Assembly: GCA_025201345.1 (NCBI GenBank)
Contig: JAIXMG010000018.1
Location: 558,001-622,000 of the forward strand
From: Thamnidium elegans
Taxonomy: Eukaryota > Mucoromycota > Mucoromycetes > Mucorales > Mucoraceae
Direction of reading: 5' to 3'
Length of the DNA stretch: 64,000 nt
The translations under genes and the position numbers were made by a program. Of the stretch, positions 10,463 to 22,381 are shown piece after piece. Position 1 is the stretch's first letter; each line of letters opens with the position of its first letter. The notes under the pieces were generated by a model. The model was not told the origin of the DNA. It ran no database searches and was given only the letters and a program-made list of their open reading frames with translations.

Positions 10463-13454
10463 TTAAGCCAAATAAATGTAACTATCATCTGGTCCACGCT
10501 CCAAGTATTCCCTATTTTTAATAATATGTTAGTAAACTACCTTGTGAATATATATTTTTTTATCGGTGCATACTTTTCAATTAAAGTTTCAATGCGTAAC
10601 TTTACGTCTTGAGCCTACACACACACAGTCATATTTAGTTTTTTTTTTTTCATTTTATATTTGTAATATACTAACAGTAACCGGAAATTTGACAAGACGA
10701 GTCACTTCGCTTAGTAATAATCCATGCGTAGCATTTGTCTTTGCCTTCATAATTCTAACAATGACCGCATCCACTTGTTGTTCTCTAGCAAATAACACGG
10801 TAGTATTCATGGTTGAATTTTTTTCAATGACTTCACTTAATGTTGCTGTAGTCATTTTTAATTGATTTTTCTCGGTAGCGAAATCGTGGTTAAATGAAAA
10901 TTGATCCGTAGATTCAATATCATCACCTTCAGGGTTCTTTTTCAATAACTTGTATTCTCTACAAGATAATGAAACAAGTGTACGTCGAAGTTCTAGTTCA
11001 TCTATAATACATTTTTTTTTTTGTAAGAATTTTAATTGAAACTACATTTTTTTTTAAAAAAAAGACTTTACCTAGTTGGGTACAAGCAAGAATATCTTTA
11101 AATGATAAAGAATATCTAGTTGTATCATTAAATAATAACAAGACTATGGTTTGCAATAGTGTTAACGTAATTTGTTTTGTGCCCTGATATTTTGGTTAGC
11201 TTTTTTTTAGTAGTAGTAGTAGTGATTATTTACAATTTTACAAATTATGCCTTACCAATGGATAGTTTGCGTTAACTTTGCACACACTAAGAGAGTTTTG
11301 CCAAGTCAATATTCTTTTTGAAAATTTTGTCATGTAGAATTCAGTATATGCGTTTTGTACTTGATGAAACATGGGCGGCAAGTTAAGGTTTACAGGTACA
11401 TAAGATGGCCAAAAACCATTTGTAAGTAAATTGACGTTGAAATTTAACGATAAAGAAGACGCATAATGCATTGCCTAGAACACCAACAAATATAAGTGAA
11501 ATTATTTCTTTTCTTTTTTTTTTTCCCCCTTAACTTACATTGAATTCGTTCATTATTTCATCCGATTTTTCAATATCCTTTACCATGCCTTCTAATTTAC
11601 CAGTATAACCAGCACCACATTCCTTCTTCATTCTACTCAACATTGTCTTTTCAGCGGTCTTATTTGTAACATTCAACAATAAACGTTTTGCAAGGTCTCG
11701 CTTATATAAAACTTCAAATTCATCTTTGCCTTGCAAGTTACGGAATATAAACATGCCTTTATCTAACAGTTCCTCGTCGAGTTTTTCAGAGCGTAAAATA
11801 GAATCTGTATACTTTGCCAATAATTTAATAGCATTGTTGGCTCTCAAGTTGATAAAATACTCTGTGCCATCTTTTAATCCGTCTACAAACTGTTCATCCC
11901 CTTCAAAACTATGATCTACTACTTCGTCAGTTTGTGATTCAAACGCTGATAATTTGGACATCTTTTCTTGAACGTTAATGTGTTCACATAATATAGATGA
12001 ACCTTTTGTCTTGATATATCAAAATTCGATTAGAACAGGGCCTCTTACATACATATAAAAGTACTTACTTTAACATAGGATGTGAAATATTTTGCGCATA
12101 TTTCAAGTTTATCAACCTTTTGTAATAATCTATATAAAAGAGAAAATTTATCATAATCACTTTCTTGAAAGTAATCAAGACCCTGAAAATAATTGAAACC
12201 TACACAAAAGAGAAAATTAGCAATAGTTTTTTTTTTATACTTAAACAAATATATAATATACATTTATCTAGGATATGTTCAACTCGTTTTGTCAATAACT
12301 CAGTTTCAACAATAGACTGAAGATGAGATTTTGTCGACTTATCAAAATAACTCTTGACACGCAAGATAGATTCCTGATGCACTCTTGTAGATATATGTTG
12401 AAGATAGTCGAAAATGTTAATTGACTCTACTAATCTGTCACCTTCTTGATCATAAAACACTCTTGTCTTTGCAAGCAACTGTTGCTCAAACGAAGTATGA
12501 TACAAGTCCAAATCCATAAGCATTCTAATATTTAACTGTAAAAACTGTTCATCTACTTTTTCTCCTGTTCTTTCCAATCGAATCAATTCCAATATACTCT
12601 TTAAAACTTTTTGCCAAACTTCATCGTATTTTATATAATTTTCTCTAAATAATTGCATTGCCATATTCCAAATGGATCCTGTGGTAGTTGATGCGATATA
12701 GGTTCGGTCAAGGTAAAGAAATAAACATCTAATTTGAGACTAGCAAATGGTGTTAATGTGTTTCCGTATCGTGTTTTTTGGTAAACCTTTTTTTTTTGTT
12801 ACCATTTGATTACAATAGCTTTTCCATAATAAATGAACTGTACGCAGGTAATCAATGCCTTGTGTTGTATCGCTATAATATTTTAAAATTAATTGATATT
12901 ATATTGTATGTTTCAGAGAGTCAATACAATACTTTGCTAAAATCTCAAATTGGGACTCTGTGTATCTACGACACTCTTCATACAATAATTCGTGCAACTT
13001 TTGAGCCTTTTCATATTGACAAAGATTTTCACATAACTAATACTATTATCAATATACTTTTTTACATGTATAAAAAAAACGCTTTTTTTTTTTACACCTA
13101 CTTACTTGGTATAATACTTCTAAACTTTCAGGACTAGGTTGGTTTTGTTGAATAGCGTGGATGGCGATTTTTAATCTATTCCAAGCATTCTCTTCATAGT
13201 CTACAGGTAAATCAGGCCTTTCAACTATCGATTCTAAATTTTTAATGAAAAATAAAATGGAAGGGGGTTTTTTTTTTACCTTTCAAATCATATACAATGA
13301 GTTTTTTATCAGATAAAATAGGATGCTTTTCGTTTTGTCGAAACGACTTTGATAAAAAGGCACTGAAAGGCAACTGGTTATTTTGAATAGGTATCAAATC
13401 TTGATCTGAACTAGAATCAAGACGAGGTCGTTTAATTGTTTCCCATTCATTCAT
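10463..13454 (-). CDS. cul4: Cullin-4, scaffold of CRL4 ubiquitin ligases
   Basis: Multi-exon cullin with ATG at 13452-13454 (MNEWETIKRPRLDSSS) and stop at 10463-10465. The N-terminal region has the CUL4-like KLIVYDLKG strand used in DDB1 binding, then cullin repeats (LFLYLDRTYI, SILELIRLERTGEKVDEQFL). The cullin-homology domain includes FEVLYKRDLAKRLLLN and KKECGAGYTGKLEGMVKDIE. The winged-helix C-terminus has AVIVRIMKAKTNATHGLLL, where the lysine in RIMKAK is the expected neddylation site. The last small exons (10574-10614, 10463-10511) rebuild LRIETLIEKEYLERGPDD and end YIYLA. The family normally assembles with DDB1, Rbx1 and DCAF receptors in the nucleus. The CUL4 type is chosen over CUL1/3 from the N-terminus and the YIYLA-like end. 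Length looks normal and no lesion was seen. Confidence 0.88.
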
Positions 13455-13996
13455 TTTGCGTAAAAAAAAAAATAAGTTTCGTGTTTTTTGAATAAGCACT
13501 TTTTTTTTTTGATTTTTTGGAGGGAGATAATTATATAAAAAATGAGAGGCGGTCACTGGTTTGCTGTTCAAGCAAAAAGAAAGGTTGCTTGTGCACAAAC
13601 AATTTTTATTTTTTATTTTGGTGTTTATTACGAGTAAATAGTTTAAATATACTTACTAAGGTATTTAGCAAGTGTATAATAATGCTACGGATAAAACAAT
13701 GTAAGGTTTTGGTTGATACAAAAGAAATTAATATATATATATATGCCAAATTATATGTATTGATGACCGTGCTACCATATGATTTCTTTATTATAAACAG
13801 AAGAGCTAAAGTTTATTCGTGGTAGCGAGAGGAAGGATATAGTTTAGTGTAGATATTAGAGTATAATTATATAGAAGGATTTAAGAAATGGATATATTTA
13901 AAGTATATCTCTAATAACTGCTTTAAGACGTGGTAGGAGATTACTAATAGAAGTAACTATAGGAATACTTCAAGAAACAGTAGTAGTGTTTTAGTT

Positions 13997-14605
13997 TTAA
14001 TCTCTACCCGAAGCAGAAGCAGCGGCATACCCACCGTTATAACCATCACCATGACCTGGTCTATCATAACTAGAATAACCGCCTTCACCATCTTCATCGT
14101 AACCAGTATCATCACCATAAACATCATTATCATAATAGCCTGCATCCTCATCATAAACATCATTATCGTAATAGCCTGTATCCTCACCATAAATATCATT
14201 ATCATAATAGCCTGTATCCTCGCCATAAACATCATTATCATAACCTTCATCATCACGATAATCTTCATCATCGGCCGCAGTTGGAGAAGAAAAAGAGGAA
14301 GATCTATAATTATACCCACCATCATAACCATCAACATTATCACCAACATATGATCTTAAACGAATCCCAGAACCTGAAATAGCATTATTCGAAGAGTGAG
14401 CAATAAAATAGCTGTCTGGACGCTGCCCACTTTTAGAAAATCTCTTTTTTACTTCCCTCTTTTTGTAAGAGCTACCAAAAGTACCTCGGTTCTCAATAAC
14501 TTGGTGTGTACCAGCTACTAAACTTTTTTTATCAAAAGTCTGTGCCGAACTGAAAGTGACTAGGATACCAGCAAACGTCACTGAGAAAATTGTATAGATG
14601 TGCAT
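13997..14605 (-). CDS. Secreted acidic tandem-repeat protein
   Basis: Single exon of 202 residues, ATG at 14603-14605. The N-terminus is a plausible signal peptide, MHIYTIFSVTFAGILVTFSS ending near AQT. Next comes a basic segment with dibasic motifs (YKKREVKKRF) that could be Kex2-type cleavage sites. The C-terminal half is a tandem array of about 12 residues with consensus GYYDNDVYGEDT, four to five copies with small substitutions, followed by a Gly/Tyr/Ser-rich tail. The same 36-bp unit is visible in the DNA at about 14095-14250. The Asp/Tyr repeat suggests an extracellular, cation-binding or wall-associated protein, but no family is recognised. An in-frame ATG farther upstream at 14650 was rejected because it precedes the signal peptide with unlikely sequence. 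Confidence 0.75.
   Translation of the reverse strand: MHIYTIFSVTFAGILVTFSSAQTFDKKSLVAGTHQVIENRGTFGSSYKKREVKKRFSKSGQRPDSYFIAHSSNNAISGSGIRLRSYVGDNVDGYDGGYNYRSSSFSSPTAADDEDYRDDEGYDNDVYGEDTGYYDNDIYGEDTGYYDNDVYDEDAGYYDNDVYGDDTGYDEDGEGGYSSYDRPGHGDGYNGGYAAASASGRD
14095..14250. repeat. 36-bp coding tandem repeat
   Basis: Four to five imperfect 36-bp copies of the ATCATTATCATAATAGCCTG type with a variable middle, inside the minus-strand gene 13997-14605. Each unit encodes one GYYDND-x-Y-x-ED-x repeat. Confidence 0.85.
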
Positions 14606-17035
14606 TTTTTTCTTTAAAAAAAAAGATATTAAAAGAGAGCGTTTATACATATTTATATATATATATATATATAAATATATATATAGCAGGAAAATAATGA
14701 CACGAGAATCTACGTTGTTTTTTTAGTACTAGATAAGGAGTAGCCTATAGAACCGGAGATAGCATGACATAAAGTGATTGCCCTGCATTTTGCTAAATAA
14801 ATTTTTTGCATCCTATAGTTCATTATATATTACTGGATATAATAACCACAGTAAATCATTAAACAATGATATAGCTTAGGATAAAAAGTTGTAAAGTTTG
14901 GAAAAAGATTATTAAAAGTGTATAAAACAACAGATAATAAGAAAGTAATAAAAGTAGTGAGCACCAGACTATTAGACTATTAATTGTCAACTTAGAAAGA
15001 CTTATAGATTATTTATTTATTTATGAAAAGCGATATTCAACGACGAGTCTTCAAGAAAGTACAGTCAAAACAAAGTATAATTTTACAGTGGGACTTATAT
15101 CAGTTCAAAGAGTGTGAGATATATAAGTAGGTTCACAAAGAATAAAAGAAATGAAGTTTACTTTGGCTTATGGTAATGAAATATCTGCAATTAATCCTAG
15201 ATCTGTTGTTCTCCAAGAAATGTATTAAAACAAATGGGAGTCAATCAGTGAGGAATTATAGAGGGATATTTAAGAAAACCAAGCAGTGAAGTTACTAAAC
15301 TTATTTTACCAAGAACTTTCGTTTCATTTTATTAAATAAAAAGGAAGGGGTATTTATATAAAAATTAATAATGTGTGTTACCCTTATATTTTAAAAGAGC
15401 GTAACAACATTCAAGATATTAAAATATATGTCAGTAAAAAAAAATATCTCTTTGTATTGCTCGACCAAGAATTGAATTATAAAAACTTGTTTTTTTTTAA
15501 AAAAATAAAAAGGTACTTACAATCATTCTTCGTATACCCTAATCGTCCTATTTCCCTTCTTTTCTTAATTCCGTATACGTATTATAACTCATTTTAAATA
15601 ATGATATCAGATAACGCATAAGGTTCTGGTACCTTTTATATATATATATATATATTGGCAAACTTAATTAATTGTTATCGTTTACTTGTTACTAATAGAA
15701 ATTTTAATGTATATGATTTTGTCTTTAAAGCAAAAAGAAAAAAATAAAGAAAAGCGAAAACCATGCATATATTATCTAACTCAAAAAGTATTAGTTCCTA
15801 GGATTGAAATATCTCGAAAAGGTTTAATCACTCTACATTTTTTAATATAAAACCAGTGTTTTACAGATCACAACCCTTAAAGCAATTACAGCTTCTAACT
15901 TTTTTTATTCGTGAATCCGTTTCGTCTATTTTACCGCTTCCAAACAGCTCATGTACACTGCAAGGCCAAAGGCTTTTTAACTGGTAGTTTTTCCAGTCTA
16001 AAAAATCTAAAATACACTACAGTGTCAAAATAGTAAAATTGTAGCACCTAAAATAGTATAAAAGATCAACGTTAATTAATATATACACACAAAAACCTTT
16101 ATATAATACGATACCTAGTCTATTCTGGTATTCAAATCCTCTCCAAACGGTCGTATCTATATAACCACTTACTATAGTCTTAGAAACTTTATCTATTATA
16201 ATACCAATGCGTTATGCTATTTTAATTAAAATATCTTTTTTTGTTCTTGTTTTTTTTTTTGCGGGACTCGTAGTGTTGCATAATTTCCTTTATTTTCTCT
16301 GATAGTGCTATTTTGACAACGCTTCTCTACGAGGATTGTTGATAACAAACTTTCTTTTACTTTTTTTAAAATAATATAAAAATACCATAACTTCTTTCGA
16401 TACTTTGATGATTGACTCTATACTATATATTTACCTTTTTTCTTGTTTAAAATCTTTAATAGTTTCAATATCCTTACGCAATTGATTCAGGATTCTATAT
16501 AATTCTTTCTTTTTATAAAAAGAAGGACTTACAAGCGTTAGAGCTAAAATCGAATAGGCTGCGTACAAGTACTATTGTAATCATAAACTAGTAATAGTCA
16601 CAAAGTAGAATAAAAAGATCTATATTCTAATTAATAAACTTTACCTATTGTTACAATTGAAGTGGTAGTTATTTGTAAGTTAGATAAAAAGTAAGGAAAT
16701 AAAATAAAAGATATTATTTTACAAGTTCAATAAATTGAAAGTGAGCACCAGGTTTATAGCTGTCCAACTAAGAGAATGTATTATATAAGAGATATAATAC
16801 GTAGAGAAATAATATAATTCAAGGGATTTCATAAGTAAGAAAATTAATTATAGAATAAAATTGACTATCTTTTAACCTCCTAATTATACTTTTGGTTTTA
16901 TCTTAGAGCTCATACTCATACTCATAGTAACAAAAGAGTTACGACTACCAGTCGAGACATGACAAGAACGACCACAACAGTACAATAAACCGTATATACG
17001 ATTACCCGGGAAACAAAATAAGAATAAAAAATATA
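14606..17035. other. Gene desert, left part
   Basis: About 2.4 kb with no supportable coding region. It has an AT dinucleotide run at 14655-14672 and another at 15640-15655. Short ORFs such as 15373-15597 are AT-driven and match nothing I know. Confidence 0.5.
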
Positions 17036-17060
17036 TGCGGCTAAAGTGGATCGAACACCT

Positions 17061-17092
<32 letters not shown>

Positions 17093-17108
17093 GCTGAGCT
17101 ATACCCGC
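17036..17108 (-). tRNA. trnF-GAA: tRNA-Phe (GAA)
   Basis: A 73-nt cloverleaf on the minus strand, intron-free. The D arm starts GCTCAGCTGGGAGAGC. The anticodon arm is TCAGA-CTGAAGA-TCTGA with anticodon GAA, and the T arm is AGGTG-TTCGATC-CACTT with discriminator A. The acceptor stem GCGGGTA/TAGCCGC pairs except for a G opposite G at the fifth pair, and the T stem has one G-T pair. The CCA end is not encoded, as expected for a nuclear tRNA. A T-run that could terminate Pol III (rich in T on the minus strand) lies just downstream at 17023-17032. Confidence 0.85.
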
Positions 17109-17224
17109 TTACATGTCAAAGTGACCAAATAAACATAGATATTACAAAAAATTAAAAGTGGCGCACTCAACACGTGATCTACGCGTGATATCGCCTCTTC
17201 TATTGGTGCGTGACTTGAAATGTA

Positions 17225-17624
17225 CTATAAAGTTAGAAATGTAATGGATCGATATGAGTAACTCATTGATAACGCAGGAATACAGGATGGTGCTTCATCA
17301 AAGGCCCTTTTTCGTAATATAGTAGCACCTATGTTTCCCAAGGCTGCACCAGTAGCCGCTCCTTGAAGCTTAGCCAAAACGTCCTCTCTTTGTACCTCAG
17401 TTTCAGTTGCTTTCGATTTGTACTGGTAAATTCTTGGTACACACTCTATTTACACGATCAGAAAGAAAGTGTGATATATTAATTTTTTGCGTATATTTAT
17501 AAAGTGCTGAAGAAAGTAGCTTTAGATTTACAATATTACATTCGGATGGACCCTATTTGAGCGTTCGTAACAGGTGCTCCTATGCACGGCGGTTGCTTTG
17601 AATCGTATCCATTTGTACAGACAT
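17225..17624 (-). pseudogene. Coding-looking relic or small spliced gene
   Basis: From about 17455 to the stop at 17225-17227 the minus strand is open for about 75 codons and looks like real protein: IYQYKSKATETEVQREDVL, then AKLQGAATGAALGNIGATIL, RKRAFDEAPSCIPALS. Upstream at about 17545-17605 another frame reads QPPCIGAPVTNAQIGSIRM before a stop, and an ATG at 17622-17624 opens a third frame. No clean splice join in phase was found, so a decayed gene is as likely as an unannotated small gene. The Gly/Ala-rich segment could be a membrane helix. Family not recognised. Confidence 0.3.
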
Positions 17625-18473
17625 AAAGAAAACAAAAATGCTAAAGAAAGAATAATAACGAATAGTATAATAGATAGTTAAGCTTCTTTAAAATGATCCA
17701 CGTACAAAAAAATAAATAATTACTGGTATACATAACTAGTAAAAATGAAAAGAAAAAGAGGAGTTATTCATTCTAAAAAAAAAAAGATAGAATAAAAAAC
17801 TGTAGGCTGATAAAATAGAGATTCAATTTGCTCATGTGATATATTTAATTATTTATACATAAGTACTTGTATACAGCTTGTTATTACAACTTATTTAATA
17901 AACCAACTTGTTTCATGCAAGAAGAATACGTTATATGCTTTTGCCTGAACGTGTACCAATAATTCCCCTTTTTAAACTCTATTAAATAACCATTACTGTC
18001 AAATATTACGGGTATAATATCAATGCATGATCGATTACTATTAGAAATACCATTAAGATAGTTATTTAAAGTGTTAAATGTCCAATTAAAGTATATAACT
18101 AATGCCGCAGTGGGTTGTAAAAAGAAAAAGTAAGTAACCGGCTTTTTATTACTTACAGCTGAATGTTCTTATGATACTTTCCCTCTCTACTCGTATCACT
18201 CAAACTTTCTACCAGTTAATACTCACGATACCAAACTGCGTTTTTTTAATGCATTTGGCTCGTCCTTAAAAAAATACTCCTATTTTTAAATTTAAATAAA
18301 AGTAAAAGTATTGACTATCATATTACAGTGAGTTACTTTTAAAAAGAGGAACATTGAGGGCGTTTTTTTCTTTTCTTTTTTATTAGTATTGCCAATAAGG
18401 GCACAAATTTAAATAATAATAAGGATAAAATAACGATAGTAATAATTAAAATACATGTAAGTACGCCCCCATT
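17625..18473. other. Gene desert, right part
   Basis: No supportable gene or RNA. AT-rich, probably 3' UTR plus spacer for the gene ending at 18474. Confidence 0.5.
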
Positions 18474-20884
18474 TTACATGATTTGACAACTTTGCTCAGC
18501 ATGAGCTCTTCTAGATTTTTCTGCAGTTCGAACACTTTCTTCATAATATTTTTTGTTTTTCCTGGTATTGACTTTTATATCTATATTTTGAGCTTTAGGT
18601 TTACTTGCTCTGTTACTTAATTTGTCTTTTGCTGGAGCGTACCCTTTGGAAGCAGCTTTGTGATACCATAAAAGCGCTTGAGCATGATCTGGGTAAACAC
18701 CAATACCATATTCGAAATATATACTAGCAAAAAAAAAAACACTTAGCCAAAAAAAAAAAAAGTACTAATACACAGATGTAACTACTACTTACCCCAGTGT
18801 AAATTCCGCCACTTGATTACCATTTTCAGCAGCACGAGTACACCATTCATGCGCTATTGTATGATGAGGGTTTAAAAAGCCAGGAATACCTTCTTTATAA
18901 AGTTTTGCTATTTCGAGCATTGCTCCTTCGTGTTTCTTTTCTGCTGCCTTTAAATAATATTTGAAAGCCTGTGGAAGGTCTATTACTGTATTAATATACC
19001 CGTACTGGTAGATATATCCTAGACGATATGTAGCTAAAACTAAACCTAGGTCATCCGCTTTTTTGTAGTATTGAATAGCAAGTTTACAAGTCTGTGATGT
19101 AACACTAGGCGTAATAAGTCCGTCTCTTTTTAAAAAATAAATATTAGTATATGAATCCAAATACTAGCAAAAAAAAAAAAGAAAAAAAAAAAGAAAAAGG
19201 ACTTACTTGATTAAATCGATACTTTCAAAATCGTTTGAATAAATACATGCCAAGTCATAAGCCGATCGAGCACTTTCAGGCTTATTTGAGTCTGCAGCTT
19301 TTTTCAAAAAAATTAAACCTTGATGAGCATCCTTTTCTTGATTCATTAAACCACGAAGCATAATATTCGCTAATTTCTATAAGAACAAAAAATAAGTAAG
19401 TATCTATTTTATAATTATTATTATTTAACGCTTACATAAAGGGCAAGAATATGATTTTTTGAAGCAGCAAATTTATAGCTTGAAAGAGCCTTTTTATACT
19501 CCTTACGGTCCTTCCAGTACTCTGCTAATTCATAGTGAGCTTCAGTGGAACCAAGTTTAGCAGCTTGTTGAAAGCACTTGAACGCCTTGGCATGATTTAC
19601 TTTTTTATACTGAGACCCAACAAATATATTGATAACAGAACGATCGCAGCAATGACTGTGCCATTGTCCTTTAATATAAAGTGCTTCAGCATAATTAGCT
19701 TTTGCTAACTTTTCTATCCAGTATTCGACTTCTTCTTGCAATCTGTCGCGTGTACTATTGGTTTCTTGCTCTGCACCATGAAACGATACTAATTGCATAA
19801 GATATTTAGCATATGTAAATTGAATATTTTTATCGTGTGTTTTTGTTGCCATACGACGATATGTTTTAATAGATTCCTTATTATTAGTTAAACTAAAAGA
19901 TGTCATGGCTTGAGGAGATGCGGTGTTGATATTACTATAGTCTTCAGAAACAGGAGCTAGTGCTGGTGCAGGTGCTGGGGGTGAACGATTTATAACAATA
20001 TTTTGGTTCGAAATAACAGGTGTCATTAATGCTTGATTAAGTTCAGCTAATCTTTCAACATCAGAAACAAGTGATTTGTCTTCTTCTGATCGATTGATAT
20101 TGATTTCTGGTCCGTCCAAGTAGACAGCATGTTCGTGGTCACTTTTTTGGTTAAGAGAGTCAATTGATTGATGAGATTTGTGTGACGACGGTGAAGTACG
20201 TCCACTAGTTAAACTAGGAGCATTAAAAGAGGCTTCAGATAAAGGACGATCCGTAGTACTAGTAGTAGTAGCAGTATTATAATCATTATCTTGATAAGAC
20301 GTATCTTCTTCGTAGTTATACAGCTGGTCTTCTTCCACTTCTTGCACAGGAGTCATCATTTTGTAATAATTAGTATTGAAGTTTTCATACTGATATGAAG
20401 CGTGTTGAATAGATTTATTGGATAAATGAGGAGAAGGTAATTGAGTTTTAAAAGCATATACACCACCATACAATATCTCGTCCTCTTTTTCAGTACTAAT
20501 ATTATCAGTATCAATAATACGATCATCGCTCAACATTTCAAATAATTGACGAGCAGTTAATTTATTCTGATTTTTCAAGCCGTCTTTTTTTTCAGTTGAT
20601 GTTCCTTTAGATGAACTTCTTTCAGGGATTTTAGGAAGCGGCCTAGTTTTTCTAACTGTATTTACGTATTGAATACGATTCGTATTCGATGCTACTGTAG
20701 AATCATCATCATTTGATAAAGGTGGAAGAAAAGAAAAATCATCTTCATCGTCATTATAAATTTCATCATCATCAATAAGTAATAAATTTTGCATTTGGCC
20801 TACAATACAAGTAGCAGTAGTAGGTTGCTGATCAAGTAAAGCAGAGTCAGACCAAATACATGGAGTTTCTTGAATAAAAGACAT
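18474..20884 (-). CDS. Sel1-repeat protein, Skt5/Chs4-like chitin synthase regulator with CaaX box
   Basis: Start ATG at 20882-20884 (MSFIQETPCIW), exons about 19436-20884, 19206-19376, 18795-19166 and 18474-18724. The first 330 residues are acidic and Ser/Thr/Asn-rich with no domain. The rest is a series of Sel1-like repeats, for example AFKCFQQAAKLGSTEAHYEL, AIQYYKKADDLGLVLATYRL, AFKYYLKAAEKKHEGAMLEI and ALLWYHKAASKGYAPAKDKL. The protein ends in CQIM, a canonical CaaX box. Yeast Chs4/Skt5, which activates chitin synthase III and recruits it to the bud neck, has the same order of disordered N-terminus, Sel1 repeats and C-terminal prenylation motif. The role in cell-wall chitin deposition is inferred from this architecture. 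Confidence 0.8.
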
Positions 20885-20920
20885 TATTTTATAAAAATAT
20901 GGGGGTAATAGAAAATAAGA

Positions 20921-20990
20921 AGAAGAAGAAGAAGAAGAAAATACAAGTTTATTTATGTGTGCGTGTGTGTGTGTGTGTGTGCGCGCGCGC
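20921..20990. repeat. Adjacent microsatellites in the 5' leader
   Basis: An (AGA)n run at about 20921-20939, then a (GT)n run continuing into (GC)n at about 20956-20990. Both sit just upstream of the Skt5-like start codon, in its likely 5' UTR or promoter. Confidence 0.85.
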
Positions 20991-21073
20991 AAAAAAATAA
21001 ATAATAAACAATACCCGTAGTTGTTATTGTACTTTTTTAGGTCAAAATAAACAAATCCTAAAAAGGAAATTTT

Positions 21074-22011
21074 TCAACATATTTTATCCCCAAGCGAATG
21101 ATAAAGCGCTAAGCTTGATAACAATTTTGCGTCAGGTGACAACTTCCATGCGTCTTTAAATGGGACGAGCTTTAAAGTAATACTTTCACCTTGATCTCTA
21201 AGCCCTGTCAATTTACCTTCCAGCTTATTTATTTCATCCTTTTCCATGTGTTTAATACAAACAAATAACCTTAAAAATTCATCTACATAACATTTATTTA
21301 TTTATCACACAAGCACAAAAAATCAGTTTTATGTCTAGTTACCTGATCCTCCAGCAGAGGGATAAACTCCTTTCCATTTGTCTCCGTAAGCCAATTGTGT
21401 CATATCAATCAATTCATCCTCTTTAATCTCGATACCTGTATACAGTGGTAAATACATAAAACTACGGCTCTTTATATGTTACATATGCAGACAGACCTGT
21501 TTCTTCCTTGATTTCTTTTGCTGCGGTTCCAGCAAAATTACCCGAACCATCCAACATACCAGCAGGTAATTCAGGAAAGGAAAGATGGGGCACAGGCACT
21601 CTAGGCTGAAGGGTCAAAATAATTTTATCTTGTTCGTCTTTTGCTCTTAAAATAATCATCATTGATACCGCTCCACCTCTCTTTGTTGTAAGTGAATAAA
21701 TAGTATTTTAATAATAATAATAATAGAAGACTTACCATGAATACAATACCAGGTGCACTTTTACCCGTTTCTTTAAAAGCTACATTTGCTTTAAACTTTA
21801 CGAACCCAATTTTTTCTGACCCAAAATAATCAATACTTTGAACATCAATCGAGTCAACATTCATTTCATTTTGACGCGTTTTTTGTTGCTCTGAAAATAC
21901 TTGAACCCAATCTTGGAAGGGCTGGAATGACACTACTTTGGCTAACTCACTAGCTGCAAAGGAGCCTTTTAAAGGTACCTTTTGCAACGCAATATTTACA
22001 AATGGGAACAT
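21074..22011 (-). CDS. Nudix hydrolase, plant NUDX14 / nucleotide-sugar pyrophosphatase type
   Basis: Four exons with ATG at 22009-22011 and stop at 21074-21076. The Nudix motif region reads ELPAGMLDGSGNFAGTAAKE followed by IKEETGL. This matches the ADP-glucose/ADP-ribose pyrophosphatase subgroup (plant NUDX14-like), where the LPAGMLD lead-in and KE/RE-x2-EE-x-G core bind metal. The N-terminal part (VPLKGSFAASELAKVVSF) forms the extra domain of that subgroup. The C-terminus contains YGDKWKGVYPSAGGSDEFLR, a segment that shapes the substrate pocket. The predicted reaction is hydrolysis of a nucleoside diphosphate-sugar to NMP and sugar phosphate; the exact substrate is not readable. The classical Arg of the motif is Lys here. 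Confidence 0.8.
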
Positions 22012-22381
22012 GCTAAAAAGGAGATTAATATATTTTTTTTAACTGCTTTAAAATTCTTAAAAGTTAACCGTCACGTAGCAGCACGAAAAATTCATGCAAG
22101 GGAACATATCCGTTGCTATTGACTACTTGTGGTTATTACAATTGCTTTTTTTATAGTGAGTTTTTCACTGGTAACTCTAACTTGACTGATAGTATCAATT
22201 GCACTTTCTAATCCCACAGCAAAAAAAGAAAAGACTCGACTGAAGACATAAAACATCAGAACCTTACACATATATTTATTACGTCTGCTTCGAGCTATAT
22301 CTGTTAGGCTAAAGTAATTAATCAGATCGAGAGTAAAAAAAAAAAGAAAGGAAGGAGGAGTTTATTACTGGAAAAAAGTTT
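22012..22381. other. Intergenic spacer between Nudix and NDUFAF2 genes
   Basis: About 370 bp that should hold the promoter of the Nudix gene (minus strand, starting at 22011) and the 3' UTR of the NDUFAF2 gene ending at 22382. No motif beyond AT-rich tracts is supportable. Confidence 0.5.

Noticed and set aside
10574..10614. Possibility that cullin-4 is truncated because its ORF ends near 10655
   Set aside because: Two small exons restore the missing C-terminus in phase and end in YIYLA.
14095..14250. Regular repeats resembling a CRISPR array
   Set aside because: The 36-bp units are adjacent without spacers and keep a reading frame for a secreted repeat protein; this is a eukaryotic genome.
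14051..14353. Isoleucine-rich plus-strand ORF of 100 codons
   Set aside because: Antisense shadow of the tandem-repeat gene; its hydrophobicity is caused by the complementary Asp codons.
15373..15597. ORF of 74 codons in the gene desert
   Set aside because: AT-driven composition, no family, no splice context.
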